This document shows positions 33,514 to 43,812 of a DNA stretch of 56,156 nt, piece by piece. Within the stretch, counting starts at the first letter, position 1. Every line of letters begins with the position of its first letter. This DNA comes from an uncultured Eubacteriales bacterium (GTDB lineage: Bacteria > Bacillota > Clostridia > Oscillospirales > Oscillospiraceae), in the NCBI GenBank assembly GCA_900317855.1, contig ONIG01000010.1, positions 1 through 56,156 on the forward strand. The letters run 5' to 3'. The position numbers were made by a program, and so were the translations under genes. Below the pieces are notes generated by a model. It saw only the letters and a list, made by a program, of their open reading frames with translations, did not search any database and was not told where the DNA came from.

Positions 33514-34374
33514 ATGGGACAGAAAGTTAATCCGCACGGCATGCGTGTCGGCGTCATCAAAGATTGGGATTCCCGCTGGTATGCCCGTGACGAGAAGGTC
33601 GGCGACCTGATCGTTGAGGACTACAAGATCCGTGAGTACCTGAAGAAGACCCTGTATTCCGCAGGCATCCCGAACATCGAGATCGAGCGCGACAGCGCGA
33701 AGGTCCGCATCTATATCCACTGCTCTCGTCCGGGCGTTGTCATCGGCAAGGGCGGCGCGGAGATCGAGCGCATCCGCCTCTCCGTCGAGAAGATGATCGG
33801 CAAGCCGGTCGCCCTCTCCATCGTGGAGGTCCGCACGCCCGATACGAACGCGCAGCTCGTCGCCGAGAATATCGCCGCGCAGCTCGAGAAGCGCATCGGC
33901 TTCCGCCGCGCGATGAAAAACGCCATGGGCCGCGCCATGAGAATGGGCGCCCGCGGCATCAAGATCATGTGCTCCGGCCGTCTGGGCGGCGCCGAGATCG
34001 CCCGCACCGAGTGCTACCACGAGGGTACCATCCCGCTGCAGACCATCCGCGCGGACATCGAGTACGGCTTCGCTGAGGCTGCCACGACCTACGGCCGTGT
34101 CGGCGTCAAGGTCTGGATCTACAAAGGCGAGATCCTCTCCCAGAGCCTGCGCACCACCCCGCGCACCATGGATCTGAACAAGCGCGACGACCGTCGCCGT
34201 GACCGCCGTGACGGCGATCGCAGAGGCCGCGGCGGCTACAACCGCGACCGTCGCGACGGCAACCGCCAGGGCGGCCGTCCGGGCTACCAGGGCGGCAACC
34301 GTCCGCAGGGCGGCTACAACCGCGGCCCGCGTCCGGCAGCTCCCGCTGCTCCGAAGGAAGGAGGCAACAACTAA
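33514..34374 (+). CDS. rpsC: 30S ribosomal protein S3 with Arg/Gly/Asn-rich C-terminal tail
   Basis: 286 residues against about 215-230 usually. Residues 1-221 are a normal S3: [22 protein letters not shown]-domain [35 protein letters not shown] and VWIYKGEIL. From about residue 222 a 65-residue low-complexity tail follows with repeats such as [20 protein letters not shown] and [20 protein letters not shown], ending [10 protein letters not shown]3 lines the mRNA entry channel; the tail would project there and may bind RNA (inference). TAATG overlap with rplP. Confidence 0.96.
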   Translation: MGQKVNPHGMRVGVIKDWDSRWYARDEKVGDLIVEDYKIREYLKKTLYSAGIPNIEIERDSAKVRIYIHCSRPGVVIGKGGAEIERIRLSVEKMIGKPVALSIVEVRTPDTNAQLVAENIAAQLEKRIGFRRAMKNAMGRAMRMGARGIKIMCSGRLGGAEIARTECYHEGTIPLQTIRADIEYGFAEAATTYGRVGVKVWIYKGEILSQSLRTTPRTMDLNKRDDRRRDRRDGDRRGRGGYNRDRRDGNRQGGRPGYQGGNRPQGGYNRGPRPAAPAAPKEGGNN

Positions 34375-34802
34375 TGCTGATGCCGAAAAGAGTGAAGTAC
34401 CGCAGAGTGCAGCGCGGTCGTATGACCGGCAAGGCCCTGCGCGGCAATAAGGTGACCTATGGTGAGTTCGGCCTGCAGGCGCAGGAGCCGGCCTGGATCA
34501 CCTCCAACCAGATCGAGGCGGCTCGTGTCGCCATGACCCGTTACACCAAGCGCGGCGGTCAGGTCTGGATCAAGATCTTCCCCGACAAGCCGGTCACGCA
34601 GAAGCCGGCCGAGACCCGCATGGGTTCCGGTAAAGGTTCTCCTGAGTACTGGGTCGCCGTTGTGAAGCCCGGCAGAGTTCTGTTTGAGATTGCTGGTGTG
34701 CCGGAAGAGGCTGCTCGTGAGGCGCTGCGTCTGGCCAGCCACAAGCTTCCCTGCAAGACGAAGATCGTCAAGAAGGAAGACACTGAGATTGGTGGTGAAT
34801 AA
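34374..34802 (+). CDS. rplP: 50S ribosomal protein L16
   Basis: 142 residues. Contains [40 protein letters not shown] and [20 protein letters not shown]. Binds near the A-site tRNA. It starts MLMPKR, so a second ATG at 34380 is the more usual start. Confidence 0.97.
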   Translation: MLMPKRVKYRRVQRGRMTGKALRGNKVTYGEFGLQAQEPAWITSNQIEAARVAMTRYTKRGGQVWIKIFPDKPVTQKPAETRMGSGKGSPEYWVAVVKPGRVLFEIAGVPEEAAREALRLASHKLPCKTKIVKKEDTEIGGE

Positions 34803-34803
34803 G

Positions 34804-34998
34804 ATGAAAGCTAGTGAAATTCGCTCCATGTCCGCCGCTGAGCTGGAAAGCAAGCTGGTCGAACTGAAGAAGGACCTGTTCATGCTCCGTATGCAGCACG
34901 CTACCAATCATCTTGACAACCCCGTTAAGATTTCTGCTGTGCGTCGCGACATTGCCCGAGTCAAAACCGTGCTCCGCGAAAAGCAGCTCGAGCAGTGA
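34804..34998 (+). CDS. rpmC: 50S ribosomal protein L29
   Basis: 64 residues. ATG at 34804 directly follows the rplP stop; longer in-frame readings run into rplP. Sequence [20 protein letters not shown] then [20 protein letters not shown] fits L29 throughout. Located near the tunnel exit beside L23. Confidence 0.96.
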   Translation: MKASEIRSMSAAELESKLVELKKDLFMLRMQHATNHLDNPVKISAVRRDIARVKTVLREKQLEQ

Positions 34999-35012
34999 GG
35001 AGGTAAGTGAGA

Positions 35013-35276
35013 ATGAACGAAATGAGAACGACTTCCCGCAAGACCCGCGTCGGCAAAGTGGTGTCCGACAAGATGGACAAGACCGTTGTCGTCATCGTGG
35101 AAGACCACGTGGCGCACAAAGTCTATAAAAAGATCATTGGCGAGACCTACCGCCTGAAGGCACACGATGAGAACAACGAGTGCCACGTCGGCGATATCGT
35201 CCGCGTGATGGAGACCCGCCCCCTGTCCAAGGACAAGAGATGGCGCGTGGTCGAGATCGTGGAAAAGGCGAAGTAA
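35013..35276 (+). CDS. rpsQ: 30S ribosomal protein S17
   Basis: 87 residues. ATG at 35013 has GAGGAGG 8 nt upstream; the GTG at 35007 is too close to it. Contains [20 protein letters not shown] and [20 protein letters not shown]. Binds 16S rRNA helix 11 region in 30S assembly. Confidence 0.96.
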   Translation: MNEMRTTSRKTRVGKVVSDKMDKTVVVIVEDHVAHKVYKKIIGETYRLKAHDENNECHVGDIVRVMETRPLSKDKRWRVVEIVEKAK

Positions 35277-35288
35277 GGAGGCAACAAC

Positions 35289-35660
35289 ATGATTCAGCAG
35301 GAAAGTTATCTGAAGGTTGCCGACAATACCGGCGCCAAGGAAATCAAGTGCATCCGCGTTCTCGGCGGATCCAAGCGTAAATACGCCAGCATCGGCGACG
35401 TGATCGTCGCTTCCGTGCGCAAGGCGGCCCCCGGCGGCTCCGTCAAGAAGGGCGACGTCGTCAAGGCTGTTGTTGTCCGCACCGCGAAGCCGGTCCGCCG
35501 CGCGGACGGCACCTATGTGCGTTTCGATGAGAACGCCGCCGTCCTGATCAACGGTGAGGATAAGAACCCCCGCGGCACCCGTATCTTTGGGCCCGTCGCC
35601 CGTGAGCTCCGCGACAGTGACTTCACGAAGATCCTGTCTCTGGCTCCCGAAGTTATTTGA
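35289..35660 (+). CDS. rplN: 50S ribosomal protein L14
   Basis: 123 residues. [40 protein letters not shown] and [20 protein letters not shown] are standard. It contacts the 30S subunit in bridge B8. Confidence 0.97.
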   Translation: MIQQESYLKVADNTGAKEIKCIRVLGGSKRKYASIGDVIVASVRKAAPGGSVKKGDVVKAVVVRTAKPVRRADGTYVRFDENAAVLINGEDKNPRGTRIFGPVARELRDSDFTKILSLAPEVI

Positions 35661-35674
35661 GGAGGGCGCAGAAC

Positions 35675-35980
35675 ATGAACATCAAAAAAGACGATAAAGT
35701 CGTTGTCCTGTCCGGCAAGGACAAGGGCAAGGAAGGCAAAGTCCTGTCTGCTGACCCGAAGGGCGGCAAGCTGATCGTGGAGGGCGTGAACGTCGCCACG
35801 AAGCACCAGAAGCCGAAAAACCAGCAGGATCAGGGCGGCATCATCAAGACCGAGACCCCGATCTATGCCTGCAAGGTCATGGTCGTCTGCCCGAAGTGCG
35901 GCAAGCCGACCCGCATCGCGCACAAGATCACGGACGGCAAAAAGGCCCGCATCTGCAAAAAGTGCGGCGCCGAACTGTAA
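35675..35980 (+). CDS. rplX: 50S ribosomal protein L24
   Basis: 101 residues. ATG at 35675 with GAGGAGGG upstream. KOW motif [20 protein letters not shown], then [14 protein letters not shown]. The C-terminus carries a zinc-ribbon-like pair [10 protein letters not shown]...CKKCGAEL. Initiates 50S assembly. Confidence 0.96.
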   Translation: MNIKKDDKVVVLSGKDKGKEGKVLSADPKGGKLIVEGVNVATKHQKPKNQQDQGGIIKTETPIYACKVMVVCPKCGKPTRIAHKITDGKKARICKKCGAEL

Positions 35981-35998
35981 AGGAGGGAGCAACGAACT

Positions 35999-36553
35999 AT
36001 GGCAAATATGCCTTCTATGAAGAAGAAGTATGTGGAGGAAGTCGCTCCCGCTCTGATGACGAAGTTCCAGTACGCGAGCGTTATGCAGATCCCGAAGATC
36101 GAGAAGATCGTCGTCAGCGTCGGCTGCGGCGACTGCAAGGATAACGCCAAGGCGCTCGACGCCGTCATCAAGGACATCACTGCGATCACCGGCCAGAAGG
36201 CTGTCGCGACCGTCGCCAAGAAGAGCGTCGCGAACTTCAAGCTGCGTGAGGGTATGCACGTCGGCGTGAAGGTCACGCTGCGTCAGGACCGCATGTGGGA
36301 GTTCCTGGACCGCCTGTTCAACATCGCGCTGCCCCGTGTCCGCGACTTCCGCGGCATCTCGGCCGACGCGTTCGACGGCCGCGGCAACTACAGCCTCGGC
36401 CTCAAGGAGCAGATCATCTTCCCCGAGATTGAGTACGATAAGATCGAGAAGCTCCGCGGCATGAACATCGCCATCATCACCACCGCCAAGACCGACGAGG
36501 AAGCGCGCGAGCTGCTCAAGCTCATGGGCGCTCCGTTCGTCACCAAAGCATAA
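35999..36553 (+). CDS. rplE: 50S ribosomal protein L5
   Basis: 184 residues. Contains [60 protein letters not shown] and [13 protein letters not shown]. Binds 5S rRNA in the central protuberance. ATG codons at 35999 and 36008 are both possible; the first is better spaced from AGGAGGGAG. Confidence 0.96.
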   Translation: MANMPSMKKKYVEEVAPALMTKFQYASVMQIPKIEKIVVSVGCGDCKDNAKALDAVIKDITAITGQKAVATVAKKSVANFKLREGMHVGVKVTLRQDRMWEFLDRLFNIALPRVRDFRGISADAFDGRGNYSLGLKEQIIFPEIEYDKIEKLRGMNIAIITTAKTDEEARELLKLMGAPFVTKA

Positions 36554-36568
36554 GGGAGGAGCGACACA

Positions 36569-36754
36569 ATGGCTAAGAAATCTATGATCCTCAAGCAGCA
36601 GGCGCCTGCGAAGTACTCCACCCGCCAGTATAACCGCTGCAAGATCTGCGGCCGTCCCCACGCCTACCTGCGCAACTACGGCATCTGCCGTATCTGCTTC
36701 CGTGAGCTGGCGTACAAGGGCCAGATCCCCGGCGTCCGCAAAGCCAGCTGGTAA
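36569..36754 (+). CDS. rpsZ: 30S ribosomal protein S14 type Z
   Basis: 61 residues, the zinc-binding short form: [20 protein letters not shown] supplies the four cysteines. Start [20 protein letters not shown]. Part of the 30S head. It is followed not by rpsH directly but by an unusual 519-nt gap. Confidence 0.97.
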   Translation: MAKKSMILKQQAPAKYSTRQYNRCKICGRPHAYLRNYGICRICFRELAYKGQIPGVRKASW

Positions 36755-37273
36755 AATTCTGCCGTTTGGCATCGTGAGCTGTGCTTGCTGTATACCAGAT
36801 ACAGCTGCGCACAGCGCACTTCGCCAACCAACAGAATTCCGCCCGGGCGGGATAACGGCTGCGCGGCGCACATCGCCTGACGAAAAATTTCCGCCCAGTG
36901 CTGAACATCGCGTTCAGCCCCAACTTCCGTAAGTTCGCCCCGCGCAGCCGCAGCTGGATCTGCGGCTGTCGGTGCGCACTGAAATACGGTGCCGGTCCTT
37001 ATGATCTGAGTTCCGGTGCCGCGCCCCGCCCATGCCTGCGCGTTTGACCCGGCGCCCATGCATGGTACCCCCCGCTTTTGTGCCGCCCGGCACCGCGGCC
37101 GTGCCGCCGCCCCGGCGGCGACATGAAAATGGACCGCGCGTCATGAAAGCAAGCTTTTGCCCCTTCGCAGAAAGGGCAGGGATGACGAAAGGCCGCAGGG
37201 AATCAAGCATTCATGCGGAACCTCGCCGCCCAAACCGTATCATCGGTAACTTCTAACTAAGGAGGAAACACAA
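36755..37273 (+). other. 519-nt gene-free, strongly structured interval inside the spc operon
   Basis: Neighbouring gaps in this operon are mostly 10-20 nt. No frame here has a ribosome binding site. A closing helix AATTCTG (36755-36761) / CAGAATT (36832-36838) encloses the nested stem GCTGTGC (36778-36784) / GCACAGC (36809-36815) with GCTGTAT-ACCAG-ATACAGC (36787-36805) inside. A second domain is closed by CAGTG (36896-36900) / CACTG (36977-36981) and holds hairpins CTGAAC-ATCGC-GTTCAG (36901-36917), AACTT-CCGT-AAGTT (36922-36935) and GCCGCAG-CTGGAT-CTGCGGC (36947-36966). The palindrome CCGCCCGGGCGG lies between them. Further hairpins lead to the rpsH ribosome binding site. It may be a cis-regulatory RNA, a processed small RNA or an inserted repeat. 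Confidence 0.7.
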
Positions 37274-37672
37274 ATGCAGATCACCGATCCCATCGCCGAC
37301 ATGCTGACCCGTATCCGCAACGCTGGCAGCGCTCGGCACGAAACCGTGGACATCCCGAATTCCAAGATGAAGAAGGCCATCGCCGAAATTCTTCTCGAGG
37401 AAGGCTACATCAAGAGCTTCCAGCTCATTGATGACGGCACCCAGGGCATCATCCGCGTCACCCTGAAGTATCTCCCCGGCAAAGAGAAGGCCATCCAGGG
37501 CCTCCGCAGAGTCTCCAAGCCCGGCCTGCGTGTCTACGCCGGCGCTGACGAGCTGCCGCAGGTCCTGCGCGGCCTCGGCATCGCGATCATCTCCACCTCG
37601 AAGGGCATCATGACCGACAAGAAGGCGCGTGCGCAGCACGTCGGCGGCGAAGTCCTCGCGTTCGTGTGGTAA
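37274..37672 (+). CDS. rpsH: 30S ribosomal protein S8
   Basis: 132 residues. [40 protein letters not shown] and [20 protein letters not shown] are standard. In E. coli S8 is the repressor of the spc operon. AAGGAGG lies 9 nt before the ATG, at the end of the 519-nt structured gap. Confidence 0.97.
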   Translation: MQITDPIADMLTRIRNAGSARHETVDIPNSKMKKAIAEILLEEGYIKSFQLIDDGTQGIIRVTLKYLPGKEKAIQGLRRVSKPGLRVYAGADELPQVLRGLGIAIISTSKGIMTDKKARAQHVGGEVLAFVW

Positions 37673-37687
37673 GGGAGGTACAGAACA

Positions 37688-38227
37688 ATGTCTAGAATTG
37701 GTAGAGCTCCCATTGAGATCCCCGCAGGCGTTGAAGTCACCTGCAATGGCAACGTTGTCACCGTCAAGGGCCCGAAGGGCACCCTGTCGCACAACGTGCA
37801 CCCGGACATGACCGTCACGGTCGAAGGCAACACCATCCACGTCACCCGCCCGAGCGATGACAAAATGCACCGCTCCCTGCACGGCCTGACCCGCACGCTG
37901 ATCCACAACATGGTCATCGGCGTGACCGAGGGCTTCAGCAAGACGCTCGAGATCAACGGCGTCGGCTACAGAGCCGTGAAGGAAGGTCAGAACCTGGTCA
38001 TGCACCTGGGCTTCTCGCACACGGTCACCGTGTCCGAGAACGCGGACATCCAGATCGATGTCCCGAACCCGAACCAGGTCATTATCAAGGGTATCGACAA
38101 GGAAAAGGTCGGCCAGTTTGCAGCAGAAGTGCGCGCGAAGCGTCCGCCCGAGCCGTACAAGGGCAAGGGCATCAAGTACGATTACGAGCATATCCGCCGC
38201 AAAGAAGGCAAGACCGGCGCGAAGTAA
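37688..38227 (+). CDS. rplF: 50S ribosomal protein L6
   Basis: 179 residues. [40 protein letters not shown] and [20 protein letters not shown] are standard. Located near the GTPase-associated centre. Confidence 0.97.
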   Translation: MSRIGRAPIEIPAGVEVTCNGNVVTVKGPKGTLSHNVHPDMTVTVEGNTIHVTRPSDDKMHRSLHGLTRTLIHNMVIGVTEGFSKTLEINGVGYRAVKEGQNLVMHLGFSHTVTVSENADIQIDVPNPNQVIIKGIDKEKVGQFAAEVRAKRPPEPYKGKGIKYDYEHIRRKEGKTGAK

Positions 38228-38243
38228 TTGGAGGTGTGCCTGA

Positions 38244-38603
38244 ATGATTAAGAGACCGAATACGAAAGCGCAGCGCGTTCGCCGTCACCAGAGAGTGCGC
38301 GGCAAGATCTCCGGCACGGCCGAGAGACCGCGTCTGAGCGTGTTCCGCAGTGAAAACAACATTTATGCCCAGATCATCGACGATGTCGCCGGTAAGACGC
38401 TTTGCAGCGCCTCCACCGTGGAAAAGGGCTTTGAAGGCAATGGCGGCAACTGCGAAGCGGCAGCCAAGATCGGCAAGCTCATCGGTGAGCGCGCCGTGGC
38501 AGCCGGCATCACCGAGGTCGTGTTCGACCGCGGCGGCAATGTGTACCATGGCCGCGTCAAGGCTCTGGCAGAAGGCGCCCGCGAGGGCGGCCTGAAGTTC
38601 TAA
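38244..38603 (+). CDS. rplR: 50S ribosomal protein L18
   Basis: 119 residues. Contains [35 protein letters not shown] and [20 protein letters not shown]. Binds 5S rRNA. Confidence 0.97.
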   Translation: MIKRPNTKAQRVRRHQRVRGKISGTAERPRLSVFRSENNIYAQIIDDVAGKTLCSASTVEKGFEGNGGNCEAAAKIGKLIGERAVAAGITEVVFDRGGNVYHGRVKALAEGAREGGLKF

Positions 38604-38620
38604 CGGGAGGAGGAAACGAA

Positions 38621-39151
38621 ATGGCATATAACAATGACAGACGGGACAACCGCCGCAACCGCAGCGATGAGCCCCAGGAATTCAGCGAAAAAGTCGTTGC
38701 CCTCAACCGCGTTTCCAAGACCGTTAAGGGCGGCCGCGTCGCAAAGTTCTCCGCACTGGTCGTCGTTGGCGACGGCAAGGGCCGCGTGGGCTTCGGCCTC
38801 GGCAAAGCAGCCGAAGTTTCCGAAGCGATCCGCAAGGGCCTGGAGGACGCGAAGAAGAACCTGACCACCGTGACCCTGCAGGGCACGACGATCCCGCACG
38901 AGGTCATCGGCGAGTTCGGCGCCGGCCGCGTGCTGCTCAAGCCCGCCGCACCCGGCACCGGCGTGATCGCCGGCGGCGCCGTGCGTGCCGTGGTCGAGGC
39001 TGCCGGCATCAAGGACATCCGTACCAAGTGCCTGCGCTCGAACAACCCGGCGAACGTTGTCGCCGCGACGATGGAAGGTCTGAAGTCTCTGCGCAACGCC
39101 CAGCAGGTCGCTGCTTACAGAGGCAAGACCGCCGAAGAGATTCTGGGTTAA
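38621..39151 (+). CDS. rpsE: 30S ribosomal protein S5
   Basis: 176 residues. N-terminal extension [20 protein letters not shown], then [40 protein letters not shown] and a C-terminal helix. Acts in decoding accuracy and mRNA unwinding at the entry channel. Confidence 0.97.
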   Translation: MAYNNDRRDNRRNRSDEPQEFSEKVVALNRVSKTVKGGRVAKFSALVVVGDGKGRVGFGLGKAAEVSEAIRKGLEDAKKNLTTVTLQGTTIPHEVIGEFGAGRVLLKPAAPGTGVIAGGAVRAVVEAAGIKDIRTKCLRSNNPANVVAATMEGLKSLRNAQQVAAYRGKTAEEILG

Positions 39152-39165
39152 GGAGGGGCTGAGAC

Positions 39166-39348
39166 ATGGCAAATCTGAAGATCAAGCTCGTCAAGAGCCT
39201 CAGCGGCCGCAATGCCAAGCACATTGCCACCGCCAACTCCCTCGGCCTGCACAAGATCGGCAACGAGACCGTGCAGCCCGATAACCCGCAGACCCGCGGC
39301 AAGATCGCCAAGATCGGCTATCTCGTCGCCGTCACTGAAGAAGAATAA
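39166..39348 (+). CDS. rpmD: 50S ribosomal protein L30
   Basis: 60 residues. [20 protein letters not shown] then [20 protein letters not shown] is standard for bacterial L30. Preceded by AAGGAGGGG. Confidence 0.96.
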   Translation: MANLKIKLVKSLSGRNAKHIATANSLGLHKIGNETVQPDNPQTRGKIAKIGYLVAVTEEE

Positions 39349-39362
39349 GGAGGGCCCCAGAA

Positions 39363-39803
39363 ATGAATATCCACGAACTTTCTCCCGTTGTGGGCTCCAC
39401 CCATGTCGGCAAGCGCAAGGGCCGCGGCCACGCGACCGGCAACGGCAAGACCGCAGGCCGCGGTCATAAGGGCCAGAAGGCCCGCAGCGGCGGCGGCGTC
39501 CGCATCGGCTTCGAAGGCGGCCAGATGCCTCTGGCCCGCCGCATCCCGAAGCGCGGCTTCCACAACATCTTTGCAAAACCGCTCGAGAGCGTGAACGTCT
39601 CCGCTCTGGAGAAGTTTGAAGACGGCGCTGTCGTCGATGCGAAGGCCCTGCTCGATGCCGGCATCCTCAGCAAGTGCACCTACGGTGTGAAGATCCTTGG
39701 CAGCGGCGAAATCACCAAGAAGCTGACTGTGAAGGCTTCTGCGTTCTCCGAATCCGCGAAAGCGAAGATCGAGGCAGCAGGAGGAAAGGCTGAGGTGGTG
39801 TAA
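39363..39803 (+). CDS. rplO: 50S ribosomal protein L15
   Basis: 146 residues. [40 protein letters not shown] and [15 protein letters not shown] are standard. The C-terminal end overlaps sequence used as ribosome binding site for secY. Confidence 0.97.
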   Translation: MNIHELSPVVGSTHVGKRKGRGHATGNGKTAGRGHKGQKARSGGGVRIGFEGGQMPLARRIPKRGFHNIFAKPLESVNVSALEKFEDGAVVDAKALLDAGILSKCTYGVKILGSGEITKKLTVKASAFSESAKAKIEAAGGKAEVV

Positions 39804-39804
39804 G

Positions 39805-41103
39805 GTGCTCCAGACATTTCGTAACGCATGGCGCATTGAGGAACTGCGCAAGAAAATTCTCTTTACGCTTCTGATTGTCCTGCTTTACCGTCTCGGCAAT
39901 GCCGTACCCGTACCTTTCGTCGACACCAAAGCACTGGCCGACTACTTCCAGGCAAGCGGCCTGCAGAACACGATCCTGGGCCTGTTCAACGTCATGTCCG
40001 GCGGCGCGTTCTCCCAGGCGACGATCTTCGCGCTGTCCATCCAGCCGTACATCAACGCTTCCATCATCATTCAGCTCCTGTGCATCGCGATCCCCTCGCT
40101 GGAGCGTCTGCAGAAGGAAGGCGGCGAGGAAGGCAAGAAGAAAATCGCCAGCATCACCCGCTACAGCACGGTTGCCATCGGTCTGCTGCAGGGCTTTGCG
40201 TATTATATGATGATGCGCAACTACAGCCTCATCAATGCGGACTTTGCCAGCAATGTCTGGGCAGCCATCGTCATCATCCTGACCTTTACGTCCGGTTCCG
40301 CCCTCATCATGTGGCTTGGTGAGCAGATCACCGAGTTCGGCATCGGCAACGGTATCTCGATCATCCTGTTCGTGAGCATCGTCGCCCGCTTCCCGAACTC
40401 CATCATCCGCCAGATCAACAACGTGGCCAATGGCGACCTCGCCTGGTGGGTCCTGGTGCTGATGTACCTCGGCGCCCTGCTGCTCATCGTGCTCATCGTG
40501 CTCGTCAACGACGCGGAGCGCCGCCTGCCGGTGCAGTATTCCAAGCGCGTGGTTGGCCGCAAGATGTACGGCGGCCAGAGCACGCACCTGCCGATGAAGG
40601 TGAACATGAGCGGCGTCCTGCCGATCATCTTCGCCCAGTCGATCGCGTCGCTGCCGGCCACTATCTGCGCCTTCGTTCCGAAGTGGCAGAACAGCTGGGT
40701 CATGACGCATGTGTTTGATACGACCACCTGGCCGTATATCGTCATCTACTTCCTGCTCATCATCTTCTTCAGCTACTTCTACTCCACGATCCAGTTCAAC
40801 CCGATCGAGGTCGCGAACAACCTGAAGAAGAACGGCGGGTTCATCCCGGGCTTCCGTGCAGGCAAGCCGACGAGCGAATTCATCCAGAAGGTGCTCAACA
40901 AGATCACGCTCTTCGGCGCGATCTACCTGAGCGTCATCGCGATCACGCCGCTGATCATCAGCGCGTGCTCGAAGGCGGAAGAGCTCACCGGCATCTCCCT
41001 GGGCGGCACGTCCATCATCATCGTTGTCGGTGTTGCACTTGAGACCGTCCGCGCACTCGAGGCGCAGATGCTCATGCGCAACTACAAGGGCTTCCTGAGC
41101 TGA
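39805..41103 (+). CDS. secY: Preprotein translocase subunit SecY
   Basis: 432 residues with ten membrane helices. The GTG start at 39805 follows the rplO stop by 1 nt. Motifs: RLGNAVPVPFVDTKALADYF, NVMSGGAFSQATIFALSIQP (plug region), INASIIIQLLCIAIPSLERL, and the cytosolic loops RRLPVQYSKRVVGRKMYGGQ and FIPGFRAGKPTSEFI. It forms the protein-conducting channel driven by the SecA encoded at 23241. Confidence 0.97.
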   Translation: MLQTFRNAWRIEELRKKILFTLLIVLLYRLGNAVPVPFVDTKALADYFQASGLQNTILGLFNVMSGGAFSQATIFALSIQPYINASIIIQLLCIAIPSLERLQKEGGEEGKKKIASITRYSTVAIGLLQGFAYYMMMRNYSLINADFASNVWAAIVIILTFTSGSALIMWLGEQITEFGIGNGISIILFVSIVARFPNSIIRQINNVANGDLAWWVLVLMYLGALLLIVLIVLVNDAERRLPVQYSKRVVGRKMYGGQSTHLPMKVNMSGVLPIIFAQSIASLPATICAFVPKWQNSWVMTHVFDTTTWPYIVIYFLLIIFFSYFYSTIQFNPIEVANNLKKNGGFIPGFRAGKPTSEFIQKVLNKITLFGAIYLSVIAITPLIISACSKAEELTGISLGGTSIIIVVGVALETVRALEAQMLMRNYKGFLS

Positions 41104-41119
41104 TAGGAGGATGCACACA

Positions 41120-41755
41120 ATGAAACTTGTTTTGTTAGGTGCCCCCGGTGCGGGCAAGGGCACGCAGGCTGAGATCCTTAGCCGCAAGCTGAATATCCCC
41201 ACCATTTCTACCGGCAACATCCTGCGCGCGGCCATGAAAAACGGCACGCCCGTGGGCCTGAAAGCAAAATCCTACGTGGAAAGCGGCAAGCTCGTTCCGG
41301 ACGACGTCATCATCGGCATCGTCTGCGAGCGTCTGGCTGAGCCCGACTGCGCCAATGGTTATATCCTCGACGGTATGCCGCGCACCATCCCCCAGGCGGA
41401 AGCTCTGGAGCAGCACGGCATCGACGTCGACACCGCCCTCTCGATCGAGATCGCGGACGAGACCATCATCGAGCGCATGTCCGGCCGTCGGACCTGCAAG
41501 GACTGCAGCGCCACGTTCCACATCGTCTCCAATCCTCCCAAGGTGGAAGGCAAGTGCGACTTCTGCGGCGGCGAGCTGACCATCCGCAAGGACGACGCTC
41601 CCGAGACCGTGAAGGCGCGCCTGGATGTCTACCATGCCGAGACCGAGCCGCTCAAGGACTTCTATGCCCAGCGCGGCAAGCTCGTCAAGGTCGATAACCA
41701 GCCGACCATCGAGGCCACGACCGCTGCGATCGAGAAAGCTCTGGGTCTGGAATGA
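41120..41755 (+). CDS. adk: Adenylate kinase
   Basis: 211 residues. ATG at 41120 is chosen because AGGAGG (41105-41110) sits directly against the other ATG at 41111. P-loop GAPGAGKGTQAE, NMP-binding STGNILRAA, DGMPRTIPQ, and a zinc-binding lid with CKDC and CDFC pairs, typical of Gram-positive enzymes. Interconverts AMP, ADP and ATP. ATGA overlap with map. Confidence 0.96.
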   Translation: MKLVLLGAPGAGKGTQAEILSRKLNIPTISTGNILRAAMKNGTPVGLKAKSYVESGKLVPDDVIIGIVCERLAEPDCANGYILDGMPRTIPQAEALEQHGIDVDTALSIEIADETIIERMSGRRTCKDCSATFHIVSNPPKVEGKCDFCGGELTIRKDDAPETVKARLDVYHAETEPLKDFYAQRGKLVKVDNQPTIEATTAAIEKALGLE

Positions 41756-42507
41756 TCATCATCAAATCCGATCCGGAAGTCGATCTCATGCGGCAGGCCG
41801 GCCGCATCACCGCTGGCGCGCGCACCGTCGCGCGTCAGATGGTGGAGCCGGGCGTGACCACCCGCCAGATCAATCGCGAAGTGCACAAGTTCATCACGAA
41901 GTCCGGCGCGTCGCCGTGCTTCATGACCGACGGCGGCTTCCCGACGGCGGCATGCATCTCCGTCAATGACGAGATCATCCACGGCATCCCCGGCGACCGC
42001 GTCCTGCATGAGGGCGATATCGTCAGCGTCGACGTCGGCGCCCGCTACCGCGGCTTCAACGGCGACTGCGCGGGCACGTTCCCGTGCGGCAAGTGCTCGG
42101 ATGAGGCCCTGCGCCTGATCCGCATCACGCGCCAGAGCTTTTTCGAGGGCATCCAGTTTGCCCGCGTCGGCTACCGCATCTCCGACATCGGCCACGCCAT
42201 TCAGGAGTACGCCGAGAGCTATGGCTACTCGCTCGTGCGCGAGTATGTCGGCCATGGTGTCGGTGCCAGCCTGCACGAGGCGCCCGAGATCCCGAACTAC
42301 GGCAAGCCCGGCCACGGCCCGCGTCTGCAGAAGAACATGACGATCGCCGTGGAGCCGATGGTCAACGTCGGCGGGTATGAGGTCCGCGTTCTGGACAACG
42401 GCTGGACCGTGGTCACGGCGGACGGCAGCCTGTCGGCGCACTACGAAAACTCTCTGCTCGTCACCGACGGCGAGCCGGAGATCCTGACGTTCGCAGACGA
42501 CATTTGA
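41752..42507 (+). CDS. map: Methionine aminopeptidase, type I
   Basis: 251 residues. Metal ligands are in [20 protein letters not shown] (two Asp), [18 protein letters not shown] (His) and [12 protein letters not shown] plus HYENSLLVT (Glu). Removes the initiator Met from nascent proteins. Start overlaps adk by 4 nt. The substrate His lies in [15 protein letters not shown]. Confidence 0.96.
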   Translation: MIIIKSDPEVDLMRQAGRITAGARTVARQMVEPGVTTRQINREVHKFITKSGASPCFMTDGGFPTAACISVNDEIIHGIPGDRVLHEGDIVSVDVGARYRGFNGDCAGTFPCGKCSDEALRLIRITRQSFFEGIQFARVGYRISDIGHAIQEYAESYGYSLVREYVGHGVGASLHEAPEIPNYGKPGHGPRLQKNMTIAVEPMVNVGGYEVRVLDNGWTVVTADGSLSAHYENSLLVTDGEPEILTFADDI

Positions 42508-42545
42508 CGGGCGCGTCCCGAAAAACCTTAGGAGGTTCAAACACC

Positions 42546-42891
<346 letters not shown>

Positions 42892-43007
42892 TCTGACCCT
42901 GTAAGTCCTAACACATCCGCGCCAGAAGGTCGGCTCCCTCCGGCGGGAGTAAGTCGCCTCCCTTTTTGCGCGCGGAACAAAAATTTCGAAAGGAATGATC
43001 GAATAAG
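42892..43007 (+). other. Spacer with hairpin between rpmJ and rpsM
   Basis: A 116-nt gap with hairpin CTCCC-TCCGGC-GGGAG (about 42934-42949), followed 13 nt later by CTCCCTTTTTG. It may be a weak attenuator or a processing site; no gene is seen. Confidence 0.4.
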
Positions 43008-43376
43008 ATGGCACGTATCGCCGGCGTTGACCTGCCCAAGGACAAGCGAATTGAAATTGGCCTGACCTACGTTTATGGTATCGGCAGAACCAGCGCAAAA
43101 AAGATTCTTGACATGACCGGCATCAATCCGGACACCCGCGTGAAAGACCTCACCGACGAGGAAGAAGCAAAGATCCGTGAGTGCATCGACCACCACTTCA
43201 TCGTGGAAGGCGACCTGCGCCGCAGCGTGGCGCTCGACATCAAGCGCCTGACCGAGATCGGCTGCTATCGCGGCCAGCGTCACAGACGCGGCCTGCCCGT
43301 GCGCGGCCAGCGCAGCAAGACCAACGCGCGTACCCGCAAGGGCCCGAAACGCACGATCGCCAATAAGAAGAAGTAA
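43008..43376 (+). CDS. rpsM: 30S ribosomal protein S13
   Basis: 122 residues. [34 protein letters not shown] and [20 protein letters not shown] are standard; ends in a basic tail that contacts P-site tRNA. Preceded by AAAGGAATG. Confidence 0.97.
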   Translation: MARIAGVDLPKDKRIEIGLTYVYGIGRTSAKKILDMTGINPDTRVKDLTDEEEAKIRECIDHHFIVEGDLRRSVALDIKRLTEIGCYRGQRHRRGLPVRGQRSKTNARTRKGPKRTIANKKK

Positions 43377-43390
43377 GGGAGGGATATGTA

Positions 43391-43792
43391 ATGGCAAACG
43401 CAGCAAAAGGCAAGAAAGTTCGCACGCGCCGCAAAGAGCGTAAGAACATTGAAAAGGGAGCCGTGCATATCAGCTCTTCGTTCAACAACACCATGGTCAC
43501 CATCACGGACACCCAGGGCAATGCGCTCTCTTGGGCCTCCGCAGGCGGCATGGGCTTCCGCGGAAGCAAGAAATCCACCCCCTTCGCCGCACAGACTGCC
43601 GCTGAGACGGCTGCCAAGGCGGCTATGGAGCATGGCCTGAAGACCGTCGAAGTCTTCGTCAAGGGCCCCGGCTCCGGACGTGAGGCTGCGATCCGCGCCC
43701 TGCAGACGGCAGGACTCGAGGTCACCATGATCAAGGACGTCACCCCCATTCCGCACAATGGCTGCCGTCCTCCGAAACGCCGCCGCGTCTGA
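43391..43792 (+). CDS. rpsK: 30S ribosomal protein S11
   Basis: 133 residues. [40 protein letters not shown] and the end [14 protein letters not shown] are standard. Forms part of the platform at the mRNA exit side. Confidence 0.97.
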   Translation: MANAAKGKKVRTRRKERKNIEKGAVHISSSFNNTMVTITDTQGNALSWASAGGMGFRGSKKSTPFAAQTAAETAAKAAMEHGLKTVEVFVKGPGSGREAAIRALQTAGLEVTMIKDVTPIPHNGCRPPKRRRV

Positions 43793-43812
43793 TTGAAGGA
43801 GGGAAATGAATT

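Noticed and set aside
36676..37210. Minus-strand frames of about 100-130 codons in the rpsZ-rpsH gap
   Set aside because: None has a ribosome binding site; they extend into rpsZ and their composition follows the hairpins.
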